Shown here one piece after another: positions 10,006 to 17,197 of a stretch of 64,000 nucleotides of DNA. The DNA comes from Pseudomonas sp. Its GTDB lineage: Bacteria; Pseudomonadota; Gammaproteobacteria; Pseudomonadales; Pseudomonadaceae. The notes under the pieces were generated by a model, which ran no database searches, had not been told where the DNA came from, and worked only from the letters and a program-made list of their open reading frames with translations. The first letter of the stretch is position 1. The number at the start of each line of letters is the position of its first letter. Made by a program: the position numbers and the translations under genes. Where the stretch lies: positions 112,942-176,941 of the forward strand of contig NZ_JAUYGD010000034.1 of NCBI RefSeq assembly GCF_030690725.1, given 5' to 3'.

Positions 10006-10998
10006 TCAGGCACGAAAACGGCTTGGCGGCACGCCGCTCCAGCGTTGGAAGGCATGGCGAAAACTGGCTGTTTCGCTAAAGCCGAGGTATTCGGCAATCC
10101 GGCAGATCGGCCATTCCTCTTGGCCAAGCAGGGTTTTTGCCCGCTCAAAACGCAGCTCATCGAGCAGTTCCTGATAGTGGGTGCCCAATTCCTGCAGATG
10201 CCGACGCAGGGTGCGCGGTGAGCAGTGCATCTGCTGCGCCAGCTGTTCCAGGCCGGGTGGCGCGGTGAGCTGCTCGGTCAATAACTGGCGGATACGCGCG
10301 AGCCAGGCCTGGCGGCTGTTGAACTCGCTGTTTTGCTTGCGGCAGCGCTCAAGCATTTCCCGGTGGGTCACCGCATCGGCCAGCGGTAGTGGGTGTTGCA
10401 GCCAGCTGGCGGGAAAGGCGAAGGCGTTGCGTGCCGCGTCAAACTGCAGCGGGCAGGCGAAGCTGTGCGGGTAGCGCGCACTGTAGTCCGGCTCGCTGTA
10501 GCGAAACTGCGCGGCGCTGAGCGGCAGAGGTTGCCCTAGCAGGTCGTCGCTGATCAATTTGAGCGAGGCCAGGCACATTTCCAGGTTGAAGACTTCCAGC
10601 GCGGGTGCGTGCTGATAGTCGCTGGCGCTGACCCAGGCCAGCTTGCCCTCTAGGTGCATATCCAGCTTGAAGTAGGTGCCGAGCAGCGCCGGGTACTGCA
10701 GCATCAGCCGCCAGGCGTCACCAAAGGTGGCACTGGAGAGTGCGGCGTAACCGACCATGCCATAAGCCGACACATGCATGCGCCGGCCCAGCTCCAGGCC
10801 CAGATCACTGCGTAGCTGCAGGGCATTGGCGCAGACCTGCAATTCCTGGGTGCGGGTGATGCGCGTGTCGGCGCAGGCCAGATCAGCCATAGCAATACCG
10901 CTGCCGGCCAATAGCGGCTCGGTCAGTTCGACTTGTGTGGCAAAGATTTCCAGGATCTGCGAAACCACATGCAGGGTGGTCAGGTGGGCGTGCAACAT
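10006..10998 (-). CDS. AraC-family transcriptional regulator (Arabinose_bd / OruR type)
   Basis: About 330 residues: an N-terminal arabinose-binding-like domain (residues about 20-200) and a C-terminal double helix-turn-helix (LEQLAQQMHCSPRTLRRHL, then RIAEYLGFSETASFRHAF near the end). Regulators of this layout in Pseudomonas control catabolism of amino acids and similar compounds, for example OruR. Its target is not evident; both neighbours are separated by more than 100 bases. The start is uncertain: ATG 10998 and GTG 11010 are both possible and neither has a strong ribosome site. Confidence 0.85.
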   Translation of the reverse strand: MLHAHLTTLHVVSQILEIFATQVELTEPLLAGSGIAMADLACADTRITRTQELQVCANALQLRSDLGLELGRRMHVSAYGMVGYAALSSATFGDAWRLMLQYPALLGTYFKLDMHLEGKLAWVSASDYQHAPALEVFNLEMCLASLKLISDDLLGQPLPLSAAQFRYSEPDYSARYPHSFACPLQFDAARNAFAFPASWLQHPLPLADAVTHREMLERCRKQNSEFNSRQAWLARIRQLLTEQLTAPPGLEQLAQQMHCSPRTLRRHLQELGTHYQELLDELRFERAKTLLGQEEWPICRIAEYLGFSETASFRHAFQRWSGVPPSRFRA

Positions 10999-11099
10999 CG
11001 GGGCAACCACAACAGTTCAGAATGCCTGAATGAGGCAAGAACTATGCCGCGGCACCGCTGCAGTCCGGGGCTATCCGGGCCGCTGCGGGCTAACCAGGT

Positions 11100-11894
11100 T
11101 TAGCGATTACGCAGGAACGCGTTGATAAAGTCGCCCTGATTGGGTGCTTTTTCATGGGTGGTGAACACCAGGCCTGCATCGCTTTCGCGCAATTTGAGCT
11201 CTGCGTCAAAGCTGCACTGCACGGTTTTCAGGCCTTTGGCGGCAGCCTTTTGCTCATCGCCGTTCTGGCACAGATTGGCCAGCTGGCTGACCACTTCACC
11301 GCAGAAACTCGGCACGCTGAGGCGCTTGAGCTTGTCGTCGTCGATGGCGTTCCACTCAACCTCCGTGACCAGCGTGGTGCCGCAGGCCTTCGAGGCGTCC
11401 TGGTCGATCTGTTGCAGTTGTGCGCTGAAGTCGGCCACGCGCTGCTCGCGGTCGAAGCGGCTCAGCTTGTCCTGAATGCCCTTTTTCTTTTGCTGCTCAT
11501 ATAAGGCCAACAGGTTGGCGGGTTTGGCCTCTTTGCTCTTGGTTTCGTCGAAGCCCAGCTCAAAGCCGTCGGTATTGGGCAGGTACAGCTGGAAGCGCTC
11601 GCCACCCCAGCCCTGACGCTTGACCAGCATGTTGTAGGCGCTGCCATTGAGGGTGGTGGTGTAATCGCGCTCATCGTTGCCGCGCTCGCTGATAGTGCTC
11701 AGTAGCACCACTTCATCCAGCGGGTGATTGATGCCGCTGACCTGGATCAGCGCCTGCTTGCCGTCGCTGCTGGGCGCGACAGTGACACTGATGCCTTTGC
11801 CGGCAGCGAACACTTGTGGGTATTTGGCCAGTTCCAGGGCGCTGGCGTTGAGGGTGAACAGCGAGGCGGCGAGTAGCAGTGACAGCCTTGTCAT
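11100..11894 (-). CDS. Secreted protein of unknown function
   Basis: A 264-residue protein that I do not recognise. It has a clear signal peptide (residues 1-19, SLLLAASLFTLNASA) and no further membrane segment. The mature part starts LELAKYPQVFAAG, has a lysine-rich helical middle (residues about 110-145) and three cysteines in the second half that could form a disulfide. ATG 11894 is preceded by AAGGA. It stands alone on its strand, divergent from the purE leader, and its neighbours give no hint of its job. It is probably periplasmic. Confidence 0.7.
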   Translation of the reverse strand: MTRLSLLLAASLFTLNASALELAKYPQVFAAGKGISVTVAPSSDGKQALIQVSGINHPLDEVVLLSTISERGNDERDYTTTLNGSAYNMLVKRQGWGGERFQLYLPNTDGFELGFDETKSKEAKPANLLALYEQQKKKGIQDKLSRFDREQRVADFSAQLQQIDQDASKACGTTLVTEVEWNAIDDDKLKRLSVPSFCGEVVSQLANLCQNGDEQKAAAKGLKTVQCSFDAELKLRESDAGLVFTTHEKAPNQGDFINAFLRNR

Positions 11895-12071
11895 GGTGGT
11901 GTCCTTGGTCGTTAAAAGAGTGCCCAGTATAGCCAGGCCTCCGGCCGCGATTTGTGCGCCAGGTCTGCTCGTGGCGTTCGCCCGGCGTTGCCTTGACCTG
12001 CCGCCTGGTGTCGCGGTGGGCGGCCCGCGACAAACGGCGTGCCGGGGTGCACCCCAGCCCAGGCTTTACGG

Positions 12072-12155
12072 TATACTGCGCGGCCTTTGGCGGTCCGCAC
12101 CGCCATAATTCATACACTAACAAGCCACGCCTGGTTTCCAGCGTGGCTTGTTAGT
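12072..12155 (+). promoter_or_regulatory. Candidate promoter and leader hairpins of purE
   Basis: TATACT at 12072-12077 resembles a -10 box. Downstream lie a small hairpin (GGCGGT/ACCGCC, 12089-12104) and a strong one (ACTAACAAGCCACGC with GCGTGGCTTGTTAGT, 12116-12130 and 12141-12155, loop of 10). The second stem is followed by TTCTG rather than a T run, so terminator, attenuator or protein-binding site are all possible. It ends 43 bases before purE. The rest of the gap 11895-12198 shows nothing recognisable. Confidence 0.45.
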
Positions 12156-12198
12156 TTCTGCAGCGCCTACGGGCACTTGATGAAGAAGAGGCACGACG

Positions 12199-12690
12199 AT
12201 GAGCGCACTGGTTGGCGTGATCATGGGCTCCAAGTCCGATTGGTCCACCCTTAGCCACACCGCCGAGATGCTGGACAAACTGGGCATTCCGTATGAAGTG
12301 AAGGTGGTTTCTGCCCACCGCACCCCGGACCTGCTGTTCCAGTACGCCGAAGAAGCGGACGGCCGTGGCATTCAGGTGATCATCGCCGGTGCCGGCGGTG
12401 CAGCGCATCTGCCGGGCATGTGTGCGGCCAAGACCCACCTGCCGGTACTCGGTGTGCCGGTGCAATCGGCGGTGCTCTCGGGTGTCGATTCGCTGCTGTC
12501 GATCGTGCAGATGCCCGCCGGTATTCCGGTCGCCACCCTGGCCATCGGCAAGGCCGGCGCAATCAATGCCGCGCTGCTGGCCGCAAGCATCCTCGGTCAC
12601 CAGCACCCGCAGTTCCATGAGCGGCTGAAAGCGTTCCGTACCGAGCAGACTGAATCCGTGCTGGAGAATCCGGACCCGCGTGAGGCTTAA
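12199..12690 (+). CDS. purE: N5-carboxyaminoimidazole ribonucleotide mutase
   Basis: This enzyme catalyses a step of purine synthesis, moving the carboxyl group of N5-CAIR to give CAIR. At 163 residues it has the length of bacterial class I PurE. Key motifs are MGSKSDW (residues 9-15), the catalytic histidine H40 in SAHRTPD and [11 protein letters not shown]. The ribosome site GAAGAGG lies upstream of ATG 12199. It is followed on the same strand by purK with a 146-base gap that holds a palindromic repeat, so the two are probably co-transcribed and supply the two-step bacterial route from AIR to CAIR. Confidence 0.97.
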   Translation: MSALVGVIMGSKSDWSTLSHTAEMLDKLGIPYEVKVVSAHRTPDLLFQYAEEADGRGIQVIIAGAGGAAHLPGMCAAKTHLPVLGVPVQSAVLSGVDSLLSIVQMPAGIPVATLAIGKAGAINAALLAASILGHQHPQFHERLKAFRTEQTESVLENPDPREA

Positions 12691-12724
12691 AGCCCATTCC
12701 ATCAGGGGCTGCGACACGGCGCAC

Positions 12725-12798
12725 TTGAACGCTGTCCGCTGCTCGGAATGCTCATTTACCGGCGTAAACTCCGCTTCCTGCGCTGCGGGCAACGTTCA
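12725..12798. repeat. Palindromic repeat with GGAATGCTCATTTAC core, copy 1
   Basis: TTGAACG (12725-12731) and CGTTCAA (12792-12798) bracket an inner inverted core CGGAATGCTCATTTAC ... GTAAACTCCGCTTCC. The core recurs at 53497-53638. It lies between purE and purK, directly before the purK ribosome site, so it would fold in the operon mRNA. Confidence 0.7.
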
Positions 12799-12836
12799 AC
12801 TGCTTGGTCTCGCCACCTGCTGAAAGGGGCTTTGTT

Positions 12837-13922
12837 ATGAAAATTGGTGTAATCGGTGGCGGCCAGTTGGGCCGCATGTTGGCTCTGGCAGGCACGCCGC
12901 TGGGGATGAACTTCGCCTTCCTTGACCCCGCGCCGGATGCCTGCGCGCAAGCGCTGGGCGAGCATATCCGCGCCGATTACGGCGATCAGGATCACCTGCG
13001 TCAGCTGGCCGATGAAGTCGATCTGGTGACCTTCGAGTTCGAAAGCGTGCCGGCCGAAACCGTGGCTTTCCTCTCGCAGTTCGTCCCGGTGTACCCGAGT
13101 GCCGAAGCCCTGCGCATCGCCCGTGATCGCTGGTTCGAAAAATCCATGTTCAAGGACCTCGGCATCCCCACCCCGGATTTTGCCGATATCCAATCGCAGG
13201 CTGATCTTGACGCCGCTGTGGCCAGCATCGGCCTGCCGGCGGTGATGAAGACCCGCACCCTGGGCTACGACGGCAAGGGCCAGAAGGTCCTGCGCAAGGC
13301 CGAAGATGTCGTCGGCGCTTTTGCCGAGCTGGGCAGCGTGCCATGCATCCTCGAAGGCTTCGTGCCCTTCACTGGCGAAGTGTCGCTGGTGGCAGTGCGT
13401 GCCCGTGATGGCGAAACGCGCTTCTACCCGCTGGTGCATAACCGTCACGACAGCGGCGTGCTGGCGCTGTCCATCGCCAGCACCGATCACCCGCTGCAGA
13501 CGCTCGCAGAAGATTACGTCAGCCGCGTGCTGACCAAGCTCGACTACGTCGGTGTGCTGGCCTTCGAGTTCTTCGAAGTCGATGGCGGCCTGAAAGCCAA
13601 CGAAATCGCTCCGCGCGTGCACAACTCCGGGCACTGGACCATTGAAGGCGCCGAGTGCAGCCAGTTCGAGAACCACCTGCGCGCCGTCGCCGGCCTGCCG
13701 CTGGGTTCGACTGCCAAGGTCGGCGAGAGCGCCATGCTCAACTTTATCGGTGTGGTTCCGCCGGTGGAGCAGGTTATCGCCATCGACGACTGCCGCCTGC
13801 ATCACTACGGCAAGGCCTTCAAGGTCGGCCGCAAGGTCGGTCACGCCACCCTGCGCTGTGCGGATCGCGCCACGCTGGACAAGCAGATCGCCGTGGTCGA
13901 GGCACTGATCGCCAAGGCCTGA
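12837..13922 (+). CDS. purK: N5-carboxyaminoimidazole ribonucleotide synthase
   Basis: An ATP-grasp enzyme that joins AIR and bicarbonate with ATP to give N5-CAIR, the substrate of PurE. It has 361 residues, the usual length. The N-terminus MKIGVIGGGQLGRML is the classic PurK start; ATP-grasp stretches include VMKTRTLGYDGKGQ and LKANEIAPRVHNSGHWT. ATG 12837 has GAAAGGGG upstream; an open frame beginning at 12804 adds 11 unconserved residues. It sits downstream of purE in the usual order. Confidence 0.97.
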   Translation: MKIGVIGGGQLGRMLALAGTPLGMNFAFLDPAPDACAQALGEHIRADYGDQDHLRQLADEVDLVTFEFESVPAETVAFLSQFVPVYPSAEALRIARDRWFEKSMFKDLGIPTPDFADIQSQADLDAAVASIGLPAVMKTRTLGYDGKGQKVLRKAEDVVGAFAELGSVPCILEGFVPFTGEVSLVAVRARDGETRFYPLVHNRHDSGVLALSIASTDHPLQTLAEDYVSRVLTKLDYVGVLAFEFFEVDGGLKANEIAPRVHNSGHWTIEGAECSQFENHLRAVAGLPLGSTAKVGESAMLNFIGVVPPVEQVIAIDDCRLHHYGKAFKVGRKVGHATLRCADRATLDKQIAVVEALIAKA

Positions 13923-13973
13923 AGCCGGCTTTGTGACTAAGCTCCTGCGTAGGCCATACACAAGAGCTTCGTC

Positions 13974-14732
13974 ATGAAGTATCTGCTGCTGTTGTCTGTA
14001 CTCTTCCTGCCGCTTTGCCATGCCGAACAGGTGTTACGCGCCGATTACCGCGAGCGTCCGCCGGAGATGCAGGCCCTCGACTCGTTGCCCGTCGGTCCAC
14101 TGATCGAGGTGCTGGATACGGCCGCGCAACGCGTCGGCGCGCGCATCGAATGGCGTTACGCGCCCTTTGTGCGCAGTCTGGAAGACCTCAAATCCGGGCG
14201 TATCGACCTGGTGCCGCGCGTGCTGTTCACCGCCGAGCGTATGGACTACGTGCACTTTCTGCCGTCTATCGGTACCCAGCGCAAAAGCATCCGCTTTATC
14301 GTCAAGGCGGGGCAGCAGGCCAGCCTGCGCAGCTATGCCGACCTGCAGGGCAAGGTGATCGGGGTCAAACGCGGCACCGCCTACTTCGATCAGTTCGATG
14401 GCGACAACACCCTGCAAAAAAGCCTGGCCACCGACGACTACCTGTTGGCCGGGATGTTTCGCGCCGGGCGCCTGGATGTGATGGTGGTGCTGGACGCCGA
14501 AGCCATCGAAGCGCAGTTCCACAAGATCGGCTTCCGCGATTACAGCTATGCCGACTTCCAGTACGAGCAGTCCCTTGGTAACTATTACGGTGCGTCGATG
14601 CGCCACTATCGGGGCGAGAAAACGGCCCTCTACGAACAGCTAGGCCAGGCGCTGCGCGACATGCGCGAGAGTGGCGAGATTGCCCGCATCTACCACCTCT
14701 ATGGCGTCGCACCGCCAGAGACCGAAGAGTAG
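13974..14732 (+). CDS. Periplasmic solute-binding protein (SBP_bac_3-like)
   Basis: A 252-residue protein with a signal peptide (MKYLLLLSVLFLPLCHA, cleavage after residue 17). The mature domain resembles family 3 periplasmic binding proteins: PLIEVLDTAAQRVGARIEWRY, LKSGRIDLVPRV, and GKVIGVKRGTAYFDQF. It is a stand-alone binding protein with no transporter genes nearby. It is only distantly like the binding protein at 2182 (same fold, little shared sequence). A role in transport or signal sensing cannot be decided. Confidence 0.75.
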   Translation: MKYLLLLSVLFLPLCHAEQVLRADYRERPPEMQALDSLPVGPLIEVLDTAAQRVGARIEWRYAPFVRSLEDLKSGRIDLVPRVLFTAERMDYVHFLPSIGTQRKSIRFIVKAGQQASLRSYADLQGKVIGVKRGTAYFDQFDGDNTLQKSLATDDYLLAGMFRAGRLDVMVVLDAEAIEAQFHKIGFRDYSYADFQYEQSLGNYYGASMRHYRGEKTALYEQLGQALRDMRESGEIARIYHLYGVAPPETEE

Positions 14733-14800
14733 CGAACTGCCAGCTTTTCCCGTGGTCAGATCAACGGTCGTAAATCCCACCGTCCATTCAGGAGGCTCGC

Positions 14801-15046
14801 ATGAGCATTATCGGCATCATCTTTATCGGCCTGATCGTCGGTCTGATCGCGCGCTTTATCAAACCCGGTAACGACAGCATGGGCTGGATCATGACCATCC
14901 TGCTGGGCGTCGGCGGCTCGATTGCCGCCACCTACGGCGGCCAGGCGCTGGGCATCTACAAGGTGGGCGAATCCGCCGGTTTTATCGGCGCGGTGATCGG
15001 CGCGGTGGTGCTGCTGGTAATCTACGCCGCTGTCAGAAAGGACTGA
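14801..15046 (+). CDS. GlsB/YeaQ/YmgE family membrane protein
   Basis: An 81-residue inner-membrane protein with three hydrophobic, glycine-rich segments (IIGIIFIGLIVGLIARF, WIMTILLGVGGSIAATY, GFIGAVIGAVVLLVIYAAV). This is the pattern of the family often called transglycosylase-associated or stress-response membrane proteins. A perfect AGGAGG precedes ATG 14801. The molecular role of the family is not settled. It lies 68 bases after the preceding gene and may have its own promoter. Confidence 0.9.
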   Translation: MSIIGIIFIGLIVGLIARFIKPGNDSMGWIMTILLGVGGSIAATYGGQALGIYKVGESAGFIGAVIGAVVLLVIYAAVRKD

Positions 15047-15080
15047 TGCCCTTTCACTCCGCTGCTATGTGAGCCCGCCG

Positions 15081-15614
15081 ATGCGCTATCTGCTGTTACC
15101 CCTGCTGCTTATCAGCACCCTGGCCTGCGCCGAATTGCCGGAAACCGACTGGCTTGAGCTGATGCCGCCGGAGGACCGCCAGGCTCTGGAGGAGATGCCC
15201 GAGATCAGCCACCAGGGGCTTGAGCAGGACAGCGGCTTCTACACCCCCGGCGGCCTTAAACAGCAGGACCAGAACCTGCCAGCGGTGATGTACTCGACGA
15301 AAACCGTCGCCGCCTTCGATGGTAAGGCGGTGCGCCTGGGTGGCTATCCGGTACCACTGGAAACCGACAGCAAGGGCCACAGCACGCTGTTCTTCCTGGT
15401 TCCTTACCCCGGCGCCTGCATCCACGTCCCGCCGCCGCCACCGAATCAGCTGGTGCTGGTGCGCTACCCCAAAGGCATCGAACTCGAAGACATCTACAAC
15501 CCCCTCTGGGTCAGCGGCACGCTGAAGATCGAACAGGTCAATAACGAGCTGGCGGATGCGGCTTATGCCTTGGAGGCGGAGTTGGTAAGGGTGGTTGAGG
15601 AAGGCGACCTATAA
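15081..15614 (+). CDS. DUF3299 domain protein, exported
   Basis: A 177-residue protein with a signal peptide (YLLLPLLLISTLACA). The second half carries the DUF3299 hallmark FLVPYPGACIHVPPPPPNQ, preceded by VRLGGYPVPLE and followed by a WVSGTL-like end. The conserved cysteine, histidine and proline run suggests a metal or ligand site, but no function is established for the family. In other bacteria it is often found near ABC exporters of the MacB type; none is present here. ATG 15081 is preferred; GTG 15069 is an alternative. Confidence 0.85.
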   Translation: MRYLLLPLLLISTLACAELPETDWLELMPPEDRQALEEMPEISHQGLEQDSGFYTPGGLKQQDQNLPAVMYSTKTVAAFDGKAVRLGGYPVPLETDSKGHSTLFFLVPYPGACIHVPPPPPNQLVLVRYPKGIELEDIYNPLWVSGTLKIEQVNNELADAAYALEAELVRVVEEGDL

Positions 15615-15615
15615 C

Positions 15616-15648
15616 CAATATGTGCCGGCGCTCTTCCGGCACATATTG
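15616..15648. terminator. Hairpin between convergent genes
   Basis: CAATATGTGCCGG (15616-15628) pairs perfectly with CCGGCACATATTG (15636-15648) around a 7-base loop. It lies 2 bases after the DUF3299 stop and 6 bases before the end of the convergent TPR gene. It has no clear T run but is well placed to act as a terminator in both directions. Confidence 0.6.
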
Positions 15649-15653
15649 ATTAC

Positions 15654-16697
15654 TCACTTTCTCGATTGGACGCGTTCCGGGATTTTCGTCTGTTTTCCGG
15701 CTTCGATCATTTTTTCGTGATACTGGTTGTACGCTTTTTGAGCGGGCTCTTTCTTTCCTAGCGCCCAATAAGCATCCGCCAGATTCAAGTAGGCGACCAC
15801 TCTGTCTGGGTGCTTCTGCGTGATGTGTTTCAGTAGCTCCGCGGCTTCTTGGTAATACCCCGACTGCTCGAATAGGAAACCAAGGTCATTGGACCAGCTG
15901 ATTTTTTTAGGGAAGTAATATTTTTCAACGATGTATTTTCCAGGATTGCATGTGCCATCGCCCTCACCTGCAATGAAATAGCTGACAAGAGTCTTCAATT
16001 CTTCACGGTCGCCAGCTTTGTACGCTTGCAGCGCAGCGTTGAAATTGTCGGACTCGGTCTGCGACATCAATTTTTCTGACGCGGCCCCTGATGTTTGATG
16101 TTCAAAGCGCAGATCTTTCAGCTTGCCGAATGCACGGGTACCGTCGAAGTCGGCTATCGACGTGAAGGCAAGATGTTGCTTGTCGATTACGTACGTACTG
16201 AGCCGCGACTGCTCGCACTCGGTGCTGTTTTCATTCAACAGGACCTGTGTAAGGTCGAAGGACTTTGTGGCGCTGTCGTACTTGAATTTCAGGTTGAAAT
16301 TGTAGGCGCCATTCCCGTCTTCTCTGGTGATCAGAACCAGATAGTCTCCCGCTTGGCTCGAGGGCGAGAGCAGGGTATAGCGCTCACCTTGCAGATCGGT
16401 AACCGATACTTTTCCCTGGTGTTCGGCGGCCAGGTCAGCCATGTAGCCGTCGTAACTATTGGGCGAGTACGAGTTTTCGATGCGGGGCAGGGCTTTATCC
16501 GAATCAACAACCGTAGTGCCTGCAAGGTCTGTAATCAGCAGGCGCTGGGAGCGTGCGTCGTTACTATCTACAAGGCGCAGTTCTTGTAGTGAGGACAGTC
16601 CCTCAGGTCGTATCGTTTCGGCGTTCGCAATAGCGCAGGCCAGCACCAAGGTTGAGGCGAGTGAAAAATGCAGCAGGCTGAGTTTGTTGATGTGCAA
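15654..16697 (-). CDS. Periplasmic tetratricopeptide-repeat protein at the end of the T6SS effector group
   Basis: A 347-residue protein with a signal peptide (residues 1-26, LASTLVLACAIANA). The C-terminal part (about 265-335) reads as two TPR units: NDLGFLFEQSGYYQEAAELL and YLNLADAYWALGKKEPAQKAY. The middle is a beta-rich region I do not recognise, with two cysteines. It is the last gene of the run that begins with vgrG at 22616, after the wall-hydrolase effector and the LprI-like gene. The position and predicted periplasmic site fit an accessory immunity or wall-protection role, but that is inference from context only. Base composition is more AT-rich than in the T6SS core. Confidence 0.7.
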   Translation of the reverse strand: MHINKLSLLHFSLASTLVLACAIANAETIRPEGLSSLQELRLVDSNDARSQRLLITDLAGTTVVDSDKALPRIENSYSPNSYDGYMADLAAEHQGKVSVTDLQGERYTLLSPSSQAGDYLVLITREDGNGAYNFNLKFKYDSATKSFDLTQVLLNENSTECEQSRLSTYVIDKQHLAFTSIADFDGTRAFGKLKDLRFEHQTSGAASEKLMSQTESDNFNAALQAYKAGDREELKTLVSYFIAGEGDGTCNPGKYIVEKYYFPKKISWSNDLGFLFEQSGYYQEAAELLKHITQKHPDRVVAYLNLADAYWALGKKEPAQKAYNQYHEKMIEAGKQTKIPERVQSRK

Positions 16698-16785
16698 TTT
16701 AGTACCTGCGTCATTGGGTTGTGTTCACTCCCTTCGGATTCTGCAGTACCGAAAAACTGCGCTTTCTATGAATGGCTGTTGGCAT

Positions 16786-17187
16786 TCATATGTCAGGAGC
16801 TATGTTTTTCAAATAATTTGTTCTATTGTCGCTCATCCTTGAAATGCAGTTGTTAATTGTTGCTTGGTACGCTTCTGTGGTTTCTTCTATTTCAAAGGCT
16901 TCCAGTTTGCAATCTGCGTCTCGTAATTTTATCCATTCTCTTTGTGCGCCTCTCAGCAGAGAAATATATTGATCGGCTAGCAATGGCGATTTTTCGTATT
17001 GATGCTTTATTCGATCTAAAGTCTCTTTGTAAGATAAGTTTAGCGTCTTGTCAGATTGGTCTTTTTTATATTCAGCACATTGTGCTATTTGTTGAGATGC
17101 TTCAATTTTTCCACATGGGCTTTCAACGGTATCGCTGAGTACTGGAAATGCAAGAAAGAATAATGCGAATGGATATATTTTTTTCAT
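16786..17187 (-). CDS. LprI-type (DUF1311) lysozyme-inhibitor family protein, candidate immunity protein
   Basis: A 133-residue exported protein with a signal peptide of about 18 residues (IYPFALFFLAFPVLS). The mature part fits the DUF1311/LprI family: CAEYKKDQSDKTLNLSYKE, then LLRGAQREWIKLRDADC. Four cysteines (C25, C37, C93, C114) could make two disulfides. Members of the family inhibit lysozyme in the periplasm. The start codon lies 10 bases after the stop of the 945-residue effector, whose C-terminus looks like a muramidase, so it is a good candidate for the cognate immunity protein. The coding sequence is clearly AT-rich compared with the neighbours, pointing to recent acquisition. The immunity role is inference. 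Confidence 0.75.
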   Translation of the reverse strand: MKKIYPFALFFLAFPVLSDTVESPCGKIEASQQIAQCAEYKKDQSDKTLNLSYKETLDRIKHQYEKSPLLADQYISLLRGAQREWIKLRDADCKLEAFEIEETTEAYQATINNCISRMSDNRTNYLKNIAPDI

Positions 17188-17197
17188 GTTGGGTGCT

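Noticed and set aside
11940..12198. ZTP (pfl) riboswitch upstream of purE
   Set aside because: CCGCCTGG occurs once, but the conserved partner segments of that riboswitch are not found.
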